From the NCBI GenBank assembly GCA_001414485.1, contig LLEY01000255.1:1-64000 (forward strand): DNA of 64,000 bases, read 5' to 3'. The DNA is from Calycina herbarum. Its lineage: Eukaryota > Ascomycota > Leotiomycetes > Helotiales > Pezizellaceae. Below the pieces are notes generated by a model, which was not told where the DNA came from, searched no databases, and worked only from the letters and a program-made list of their open reading frames with translations. Made by a program: the position numbers and the translations under genes. Shown here piece after piece: positions 26,296 through 35,699 of the stretch; position 1 is the stretch's first letter; each line of letters opens with the position of its first letter.

Positions 26296-26731
26296 AAACC
26301 CTCATTCCAAGGCAGTACTCAAGACTATTACCTTCAAGTAAGCCGCGTTATACAGATACAAATTGACAACATTCTAACCAAAAGAAGCCTCATCGAGAAC
26401 CAATCCAGAATTCCACACCAGCAAGAGCACTTCTGTGCAGCCTCTTGGGTCGAGAAGGTCGATAACGAGGTTTCGAAATATTCTAAAGAGAGGCCCTGGA
26501 AGCAAATCATTGAAAAGGCTAGATCCGAGGAGTATGGAAGAAACATGGTTTCTCTCCATTGTACTGGGGATAACACACTACCACAAGCAGTTCCGGCGTT
26601 GTTCATTTCGGGTAAGAGCTTGCTTATATATAATATTTACGACAGCTAAAGTTTTCTTCCAGGGTAAAGCTATATTTGGACTGGAATCGAGTGGAGGACA
26701 AGGAATTTTGGACAGGGAGTTGAACGAGTAG
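26296..26731 (+). pseudogene. Unidentified gene fragment with a spoiled intron
   Basis: A + strand frame with no start codon is open from about 26296 and reads QEHFCAASWVEKVDN ... RPWKQIIEKARSEEYG ... CTGDNTLPQAVPALFIS, up to a GTAAGA donor at 26612. A CTTCCAG acceptor ends at 26662, and the next segment (GKAIFGLESSGGQGILDREL) is open only if one base is ignored at the junction. The amino-acid composition is protein-like, so this is probably part of a decayed gene. The family is not recognised. Confidence 0.35.
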
Positions 26732-27020
26732 TGATTTTCGAAGCCAACTGTCGGGTAATTAGAATTCTGCCTTCGGAGGGGACGCCACACGCACTGGAAG
26801 CACATAGTAATTATAGTAAATTGGAACAAAAATTTAGCGTTGGTCTCTTTTGTCCCACGATATTATGCACGAATGAAATGTCTGCTTAGCAGTACGCAGA
26901 AAACATGTGATTTCAACGCCTTGCTCTACCCAGGAAAGATACTTAAAAGTGCGCCACCCCTCTTTTCCTCCATTTCGGTAATTAAACTTCAAACTAGAAC
27001 GGCCAACAAACATAACTGCC

Positions 27021-28108
27021 ATGGACGAACGACAACAGCTCAACTACATCCAATGGAATGAGCGACTGGCAAAAGAAAAGCCCTACACAATTCTCAGCGA
27101 TATACCAGGTCTCTCAGATATGGAGAAATCAAACTTTGTCTTATCTGCAGGCCCAGAAGAGATCATTCATGACATAAGGGGTCACGAGGAGGATTTCAAT
27201 ATCGACGACCATGGTTTTCAATTTGAGAAATACGATTTCTCTGCTCTGGATACCCATGATTCCGAGAAGGTGGAGAGAATCTATAAACCGGAAGTGGAAG
27301 CTTTTCTGAAGCAATATATAGAAGGGGCAGATAGGGTAGAGTTCTTTGATTTTCGGGTATGCACCGAATGAGTGAAGTTGCACGGAGTATTACTAACTTT
27401 GACCTAGAATAGAATGAATTCCGGGTTTGTTGGTGTGCAAAAAGTGGATATTTCGAGTTCGGGTGCTTCTCTTCCTCCATCAGATGGAGTCCACCTTGGT
27501 ATTTTCAACCACCTTCTAGCGGAGTTCAACCAGATAACCAGAGGACAGATCAAAGTCCCGGTGGGGCACTTAAGCGAGTTAGGGTATTGATGGGCGACGA
27601 GGCAGACTACCTTTTGAGTGGCAGAGTTAGGATTATCAAGTGAGATCTTTCTTCCCCAATGGTAGCTTTTCCACCTAACTCGCTGGTCAAATAGCGTCTG
27701 GCGCCCACTCGATTATCCGGTCGAGGACTGCCCACTTGCAGTGAGCGACGGTAGCAAGCTCAAAGACCAAAATTTGCTCGCCGTCGATTCCGTCACGAAA
27801 GCATATATTGGAGAAAATGTAAATCCATTGTACGATGAAGACGCGAAATGGTACTATCTCCGTCATCAGAGACCTGACGAAATTCTAATCCTGAAGATCT
27901 TTGATTCATCTGATTCTGTTAAAGCTAAGTGTGAGTGGTCTTTATATCAAAACTGCCTAATGATTAGAAGTTGAAACTAGTAGCTTCACCACACACCTCC
28001 TTTGTTCAAAAGTCACAGGTAAAATGTGCAAGACCAAGGAAGAGTTGTGAGATACGGGCACTTGTTTTCACGTATCCTAGCAAAGATGAAAGAAGTCCTC
28101 GAGCTTAG
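27021..28108 (+). CDS. CmcJ/AsaB-like oxygenase-family protein
   Basis: Belongs to the fungal family annotated as 'hydroxylase/desaturase AsaB' or 'CmcJ-like', whose members act in secondary metabolism (aspergillic acid, cephamycin-type tailoring) or have no known role. Exons 27021-27356, 27413-27639, 27695-27930 and 27981-28108 join in frame to 308 residues, the family length. Family motifs seen: DQSPGGA, GRVRIINVWRPL with PVEDCPLAV, WYYLRHQRPDEILILKIFDS, SPHTSFV and CEIRALVF. The usual metal-site context 'HxDQS' appears here as RTDQS, so the histidine of the first motif may be replaced by arginine. There are no other biosynthetic genes nearby, so a cluster role is not supported. Model intact. 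Confidence 0.75.
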
Positions 28109-28235
28109 GGTGGGATACGATGGCAACATACCCTTTCAGACAGCGAAACACATTGAGCGTTTTCTATTCTTACTAAAGCGGTTGGGGGTAATCTTTTTAG
28201 CCCAGTTCAAATCAATCAATCGAAAATTCCCCTTT

Positions 28236-30504
28236 TCAACTTAGATACACAGGTAACCTATTATCCTTGAAGTCGCTTCTTTCAATCATTCTATCCGCCG
28301 AATTGAAATCGTGCAAGAACAGCCACGACCAGAGCCGGAACATCAGAGCCAACCACACTGCACTTCTTCTATCCGCAACTAAAGAAGTTGAACAGATAGT
28401 AGATGCATCACTGCCTGAAACCGTAGTTGGAGGCAATGAAACTGCGGTCCTGTCATTCAACTCCTCCGTCATCTCCCGTGCGACCTGGGGATGTATTTTC
28501 TCAAAATAAAAGTTCATCAGGATCTTTTCTTTCGGATTGTCCAACGTGGCATTTGCCAGCTCCTTCTCGAGCTCACTTTGCTGGTTCAAAGTTGCTGTAA
28601 AGTGCGATGTTAGGACTTCGCGGACGTCCTCAAGCAAATCCTCCTGAAGTTTGTTGTCAATCACCTCCAACGCATCATGGAGAGAGTCGAGCATGTCAAG
28701 ATAAGTGTTGGTGTATCTCTCTCTGGTGTACTCTTCATGTTTTTGTCCATCGTTGTTTGGCGCATGCGCCCACGAGGTATTCGTCTTTGCTTTCGTATAG
28801 GCAGAAGTATCACGATCATAAGCTGAAATCTTTTGGTCCATTGTCGATCCCTTGAGAATGAATGTATACATTCGCCCTTTTTTAAACAACCCTTGAAGTT
28901 CTTTGGTGAGCTCATCGTCGCCTAAAGTCGTATTATTTTCCAATAGATCACTGAAGTTTCTCAGACAACTGGCAATATTGAGTTGTGGTGTCCAGGCAGC
29001 AGCACATGGATTGGGAAGTCTTCGAAATCGTGAGCCCGGCAAGTGTACAGATTTGGCTACCATGCCTAGTATCTCAAAGGTGTCTAAAAATATATTAGCC
29101 AGATAGAAAGAAGTCAAGATCGCGGTGGACAAAAAGGGCAGTGAATAGCTCGATGTTCAAACTCCAATTACTAAATAACTTGGGACAGTTTAACTTGGAT
29201 GTTCTAAAGTACTTGGGTTAATATTCTAAATTGTTCCAAGCGTTTGGGACAATTACTTTGAATTTTCCCAAAGAGCTAGAACAACCAGAGCAAGGCGGGA
29301 GCGAACGTATTTACTGCCACTTCTATTGTCCATTGCGTGCCAAGGTCATGGGAAACAACTCACGAGGAAATATGAACGGCCTTTCATCTGGGTTTAAGAT
29401 TGATTTTCGATGGTGACCTGCCAGTTGTGGCATCAAATGCGAAAGACAAGATTCCAATTTTCCCGGACCGAATTGGAGATTGTGCTTCGTCAGGTCGAAT
29501 ATTGAAGGCACCTCGCCAAAGCAAAAACGTTTTATTTCTTTACAGGGAATCATCCGGTTTACTTCGTGGTCTGGTTTCGACAATCGAGAAAATCTGGTGA
29601 GAACACCGAGACCTGGCATGTATTCGCTCTTCACCATGTATCCATTTCCCTCGGCGCTCAGAATGGATTTCTTCATGTCGAACTCTACCCAAACCAGTCC
29701 TAACATTGATATGATCTCAACCAAATGACAGATTGTTGTTGTGGCAAATGGCTTAGTGACATTCAGAGGCATGAAATCCCAACAGCGTCTCTTTCGTTGA
29801 ATTAGATAAGAAATAGTATGATTCTGGCCACTGTGCTCGGATTTATCCCACGACCGAGACGCCCTTTCTTGCCCTTGCAAAGCATCCAATAGAAGAACCC
29901 ACGAGCAGCCTTCGTCCTCTGCAGTATGAACACTCGCCCATTTATCGTTGTCATTGCTGAACTTGGTCATTGTATGTTTGCACGAGGTTTCGGTTCCAGT
30001 GATTTTGTATATCGGGTGAACATGTTTCTGAATTTCGATGACTTCCAAATGTTTTGCTTCTTCTTGGAAGGTACGATTGTCTTCCTGTGCTGGTTCCGAC
30101 GTGGACGCGGACCAAAGGCGGTCGAGGAAAGTCAATTCGGGCTTCGTTTTCGTAAGCGGACCAACAGTAATGCTATTTAGTAGATTGTTAACTCTCATTG
30201 CTTGATTTGGTGCGGAACAGGTAGTAACTTACTCTGGAGGAGCAGTGTAGAATACCGGGACCTCGAAAAAGACTTGGTATCTAAACTCTCTCCACTTGAA
30301 TTTTCTTGTAGTCCTCCCAGCCCACAATTTTCCCATCACCTCCTCGGAACATCTTCTTCTGCCAACTTCGCTGTTGTCGAACTGTAAATAGGCCAACAAG
30401 GCTTGGAGAGTAGAGAGTAAAATCGCTGCAATTGAAATTGCAAGAGCGGCTACAGTCAATTTGAGGGTATCGGCTTCCATTCCATCGTCAGAGGATGCGG
30501 CCAT
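28236..30504 (-). CDS. Modin-like protein
   Basis: Resembles fungal 'modin' proteins, long and conserved but of uncertain role. Model: exon 1 30233-30504, exon 2 29364 to about 30172, exon 3 28236-29083; about 642 residues. An N-terminal membrane segment (about residues 15-40, LKLTVAALAISIAAILL) is followed by RRCSEEVMGKLW and the EFRYQVFFEVPVF segment. The middle has KPFATTTICHLVEI and the segment EGNGYMVKSEYMPGLGVL. The C-terminal part has FEILGMVAKSVHLPG, FRRLPNPC and a final aromatic segment ending NRLPVYLS. The first intron may instead end at 30194 (39 nt, unusually short). The second intron (29084-29363, 280 nt) contains a copy of a dispersed repeat found twice elsewhere here. Start chosen at MAASSDDG; an in-frame ATG at 30630 is possible. 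Confidence 0.72.
29150..29290 (+). repeat. Dispersed repeat, copy A (inside the modin intron)
   Basis: About 130 bp closely similar, in the same orientation, to 48205-48350 and, inverted, to 49505-49625. Shared blocks include ATATTxTAAATTGTTC, GTTTxGxAxAATT and CTTTGAATT. Differences are mostly transitions. It lies wholly within the second modin intron. Confidence 0.7.
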
Positions 30505-31158
30505 TTTCAGGGAGCTGAAGTCTAGCAGTGTGAAAACAGGCGGGGATGAAAATGTATCAAGAGAAGTCAGAAACAGCGGGCTGAATAACGGAGGTCGAGT
30601 ATCCCCAACCCCGCAATACTTGAGCTGCATATTCAATTCATGCAGGTAATATTAATAGCCACCCGATGGTTCTTCTCAGCCAGTTAGATGACAACTTTTG
30701 TTTCATTGCAACATTGGGGGCCAATGACTGCATTAGCAGTGCTACTTTGTACAAATTTCAGCCATTGAGGGGCCGACATCCGCGCCTCTCGCTTAAGTTG
30801 TACACTCCCACCTTCCAGCTACAGATGTACTGTCTCAGGGGTTGCTTCCTACTTGGACAGGCTGGTGTTTCAAGTTCCAGCTTTCAGGTTTAATTCATTT
30901 CGAACGAGAGTTGGAAACGGCCGCGATGGATAATAAAGCGGTAGTAAATAGCTCTTGTTGTTCCCGATTTGTAGTACAATTTAAAGTATCCACCTAAAAA
31001 TTTAGGGAAATTGAAATAACTAATTGAATAAACTACTCTAGAGAGTTGGAACAACAAAGAAATATTATTTGCATTATTTGCTACCTCTTTTTCTGTCCCC
31101 TGCGAGCCAACCTGTAGTTTCTGCCCTGCAGAACATAGCAATTTCTCCTGCCCAATTT
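30505..31158. other. Intergenic, nothing recognised
   Basis: Upstream region of the modin-like gene and 3' flank of the F-box-like relic. The open frames here have no start context or family features. Confidence 0.4.
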
Positions 31159-32165
31159 CTATCGAGCAGTTGATGTATTCCAGACCAAGACATTGTTCCT
31201 TCCCGCACACCATGTCCATGTGTAAGTAACAAATCCTGGCGTCTCTTTCCATCTTTCGCTGAACTGTCTAGTCTTGCGTTCCATTTTTGGTTCGATTTCG
31301 CCTTTGTCAAGACTCCCATCAATCCTCAACCATTTACTCGCAATCCTAACCCTCTCGGTCAATGAAAATGGCGGCGTTGGGAACTCGATCCCTAGGAATC
31401 GTCTTTCCCTTCTATCAATACAATCCGACCATACAACCGTAAACTTCGAAACAGTTCCAAAATACTTAAACCATAACTTTGTGATATCAGAGAATTGATC
31501 AAGGCTTTTAACTTGACTTGGGTATATGATCTTGATTTCTGTGATCTTTGATGTGGTAGGAAAGTACGTGGATACATCACTTGTTGGAACCCACGCTCCA
31601 ATTGTGAGACTAGATAGTTAGCCATCTGTTATTTGAGAGAGTTGAAGGTATACTTACTCGAGACAAAGCATAGTAACACGTTGGGTAATAGCTTTAGGCA
31701 TTTCACACATAGCTAAACTGTTTTTGCCCGACAAAGTAAACATATGTTCCTTGAAGAGTAAGTCCAACGCCTCCTCTTGAACAGCAACCACTTCAAGCTC
31801 AAATCCTTCAAGTGGAATATCTGATGTTATTTGAGTAACAAAATCTTCCAGGAAACCTTTTGTAACCTCACATTTGTGAAGTATAGAATCGGCAACCCCG
31901 CAGCCCGCCAGTGAAGAGTGCAAAACATGAGTATTGATAGCCAGGCTACCCTCAATACTGCAGGTCTGAGCATCAAGACAATTTAATGTCGAGTCCTTGA
32001 TGATAACATCCCGCATATTTCCACCTTCGACCTGACAACATTCGAGAATGGTTTTGCTTCCCGGTTGTCCAGTCAGGTCAGAATTCCCTGCGTAAACTTC
32101 GACAATCCTTCAATTGGGAACCGGTAAGTTTGCCTCCAAAGATAGCGCATCCTATTAGAATACAA
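31159..32165 (-). pseudogene. F-box-like protein with a Cys-rich repeat region, broken
   Basis: Minus-strand segments match a fungal family in which short D/N/C-rich repeats (here DSTLNCLDAQTCSIEG, CGVADSILHKCEV) precede a helical region of the form ...EALDLLFKEHMFTLSG. A clean intron lies at 31610-31657. The following exon (LTIGAWVPTSD ... TVVWSDCID) meets a stop at 31392, while the expected continuation (EFPTPPFSLTERVRIASKWL ... VTYTWTW) is open in another frame to 31159. Another frame change occurs near 32100 and no start codon is visible; the 5' end runs into the tail of the SET gene. At least two frame breaks: most likely a pseudogene. Confidence 0.5.
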
Positions 32166-34323
32166 TTTTCAATCTCGGAGTTTGAACTGGGATACGAAAT
32201 AGAACGCCTTTGTTTTGAATACCCTCACGCAATTCAAGGCTCTGTTTGATGGTTGCTTTCGATGTCCAGCGATTTGTTTTACCGTGGAGTGGTCGAGAGG
32301 ATTTCCTGGAGCAAGTTGACTCGAAAATATTACCAGAGGTCCTTCCTGCTCGAGAGAGCCCATTTTTAGCACAAATCCCCCTTCCACGAGAAATCGCAAC
32401 ATCATTTTTTTCGTGGGGCCTCGGTTGCCGGCTTTGTGTAGGTTTCTCACATTCGCTGAGGAGTTGCTCCGCTCGCTTGGTATTTACTCGAAGAGCATCG
32501 AGTGTGATTTTCAGGGTTTGAATCAGATTCTTGCGTTTCGTGAGGAGTCGAACAGAGGTGCTTGTCACATCAATGCAAATCGCACAGGTGCATTGGAAGC
32601 CTCCCTCCGCCAATTCTTTCTGTACGTCGTCAATGTCGCGGGTGAGTTTATAGTACGGCCAAGTAATCTCCTTATCCTTGGGAATATCCCTTGTTGCTCT
32701 CGCGACAAGGAAATCGCCTATGAAACCTCGGCGACCGTTGCTCGTGCAGGAGTGGTTGATTCTTGCTGCCAGTGACCATAACCCAAAGCAGTGGGGGCTG
32801 CTGTGTTCTGAAGTTTTTAACCGAGAGGAGAAGTTATTGAAATTGACAATCTTGTCGACTTGGAGACTAACCGGTGTGAGAAATATGCGCAGCTCTCGCA
32901 AATGAGGCATGTACTTACGAATCAACAATCGGTATCCCCCCCTCCACCTCGTGGCTCACTGGGACGTCATTGTCTCTGTAAAGTGTCGAAAATTTCCTCA
33001 AGAGCCTTGGGTTTCTGCGCAATTTCTGGATGACCTCCATGACCAATTTTCCTTTTGTAAATATATCCTCGTGGTCATACTGCACACCCGGGGTCTCAGT
33101 ATAAACACAAGCCAACGCCTTTTCACAAAATAGCAACTGCCCTGCCTTCACAGCTTTATTCGTGAAAAGTCCCTTTTCCTTGCGATTGTAGCAGTCTTTC
33201 ACGACTACAGGCCCAACGAAAGTCGCGAAATCCAAATCGGGAGGTGGTCGATTCGTCTCCTTGATTTGGCCAATCCTAGTCGCCTCCTTCACCATAGCTC
33301 TCCAATCATACTTCCCATATAATTCCTCGGCTTTCGGGTATCGAGGTGAAAAAGCTGTGGATCTGGAATGACAAAACTTGGGTGTTTTTCTTGTAAGGTT
33401 TTGATAGCATAGTTGTAAGCCGCGAATTGTCGAAGACCTTGTAAAGCCAAAGCTGCTCGATACAGCGCCTTTTCCGACATACCAAATTTGGGAGAGGCGA
33501 TAGGAAGGCATTGTGTATCTTGTAAAGCCGACTCGAACTTTCTATTCTTTAGATATGCAAGAGCGCGGTTGCGAAGAATGGTGTCCCGTTCATGGGGGGA
33601 GGGATCACTTTGGAGAGCGGCCGAGTAACTAGACGAGGAAAACATGAGCGTTGTGTTGAAATTCTCTGGGATTTGAGGGATTTGAGGGGCGGTATACCAT
33701 TCTATCGCCGCCCAGAAATCTTTCTTTTCCACAGCGTCGTTTCCATCATTCCTCCAATCCTCAGCAGTCGCGATTGAGTTGCAAAATTGTGAGCTCTTCC
33801 ATTGCCTGGGATATAATTTGGGATGGACATCCACATCAAGCAGCACCATATCACTTGCCATATTAACAATCAAACTAATTTTTCCATCCCAGAGCGCCTT
33901 GAAAAGTGGCCCTTTGATCAGAAAGACGACCCCTTTCTTAATTGGGCGGACCTTTTGATCGTCGGGGTTGTCTCCCGGTCGGAATCCGACGAGTTCACTT
34001 ATTGTGATCTGATCCCTCTTTTCATCTTCTGCCACGGCTAGTAAATCTCCCTCCATCTCTAGGGGCATATTTTGTGATCTGAGGAGAAGGTAGTTTCCAC
34101 TGTGTCGATCACCCAGTCGAAGGTCTCTGATGAAGATTGGTTTCAAGTAATTGACATCTGCCGTAGAGGGCGAATATCCATCAAGAAATACCGAACGTTT
34201 GATTTTTGGCTTGGTGAGTAGCTGGGTGATCTCCTCGATTTCTGCTCTTCCATTTAGGAAGCTGGTGAGGCGTTTGTCGATGTCTGTGCTAGAGTTGGCG
34301 CTAGACTCGCTGGGAACATCCAT
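32155..34323 (-). pseudogene. TPR-SET domain protein, frameshifted
   Basis: Fungal SET proteins of this layout are putative lysine methyltransferases. From MDVPSES (34323) the N-terminal part leads to tetratricopeptide-like helices (WRNDGNDAVEKKDFWAAIE ... RNRALAYLKNRKFESALQD). Introns at 33629-33697 and 32867-32918 have proper GT..AG ends. The SET region follows: FVGPVVVKD, KGLFTNKAVKAGQLLFCEKA, then the signature RINHSCTSNGRRGF and EITWPYY, plus the post-SET FQCTCAICI. One single-base frame break lies near 33348-33356, between VIPDPQ and AFSPRYPKAEELY. Beyond LLSECEK (about 32450) no frame continues the family C-terminus convincingly. It could be a working gene with an assembly error at 33350, but the lost 3' end argues for decay. 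Confidence 0.65.
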
Positions 34324-35699
34324 TTTTAGAAGACGTTGACAGGAGATCAAATGCAAGAGAAATGATTTTGCGAGCTTGTTCACAAAGATTGAAGGAAGAG
34401 AAAAAATTGACTTTGCCGAGGTTGGTTTGTTTGCTATAATGCCTAGCAACCTTGGACTCTTCGGACTATCGAACATTCTTTCCCCTTTCCGAATACAGAA
34501 AGAAGAAAGTGGCAGACTGGTGCCTTAAGCTGCCTAGATACCTTGAATCAAGAAGCAAAATTTTGGAAATTCATTGGAAGAGATGACTCGGCTGGCTACC
34601 TGCATGAACTCGAAGCCACAACAGCTGAACTCGCGTCTCGACAACCCATGGGAGCCTCAAATTTGACGCGACTTGAAAAGCAAACGCAAACGGGGGAAAG
34701 GGAAATAATTGAAAGAAATTAAATTGCCTGCAAGCAAGATTATGTTTCGAGAAGATACAATCTAACATAGAAATCCCGGCGAGGTTTATCCCAAAATATC
34801 AAAAAAGAAGCGGGAAATTAGCGATGATAGAGGATAAGGTAACTTCCAACCAACAATCGCCATTCTCCCCCCTTTACGAGTATGAAAAAAAAGAAGGCCG
34901 ACTGCTGCCTAGACACTGCGAATGAGATTTCGAGAACTTTTCAAATCCATTGGGAGATATGATTCGGATGTGAAGGCTCCATGCATGAGGGCCCGGCACA
35001 AAACGAAGCAGTATTCGCTTCGCGCCGTGGAACATCAAATTTGATCGCGACTGGAAAACGCAGGCAATCCGTGGACAGCTCTTGTTGTCTTAAAGAACTA
35101 ACTCAGAAGTCGATTGTTTCGCCTATCTAGGTTGATACTTTAGAAAGTTTGATCAACGAGCTACGTAGGCAGGGCAGGTACATGTTTACTGCCCAGTGCC
35201 CACCACGAGCGACTTGAAAATACGGAATAGAAAAGGATCAAATTCCGAGTTCCTTGCAAAAAGGAAAATGACATGAAAATAGTTCCTTGTCTAAAAGAGA
35301 GAGAGAGTATCGAGAATCCGCAAATAAAAGCGGCAGAAATCAACACACGTCCAAATTTATCTTTCGTCGAGGCGCGAGCGCGAGTACGCCAAATGGCCCA
35401 CCACAACAGTGTCGGAAGAAGGCCTCTAGCGAGTGATTATAATGCTTTGATTCGTCAAATGGCCCTGGTTCTGTGGTGGGCCAGCGATTCATGTAGCCCT
35501 AGAACATTCGGGGCTTTCCCTTCCACCCTCTTTACCTGTCTCAAGTTTCCAAATTCCACGTAACAGAGCACGACTTCAAGTTTCCAAATCCCAAATAACA
35601 GAGCCCGACTTCACAACCTACCATACCTCAATAAAAAAACGACATTATATTCTCAAAATCCCAACAATCCAATCTCCCAAACACCCCACAACACACCAT
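34324..35699. other. Intergenic with a diverged direct duplication
   Basis: 34490-34700 and 34880-35075 share an ordered set of words: GCCTAGAxAC, TTTTxxAAATxCATTGG-AGA, GACTCGGCT/GATTCGGAT, then TCAAATTTGA-CGCGACT-GAAAA. They are therefore two diverged copies in the same orientation. No open frame spans them. They lie upstream of the SET gene and downstream of MED5. Confidence 0.5.
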
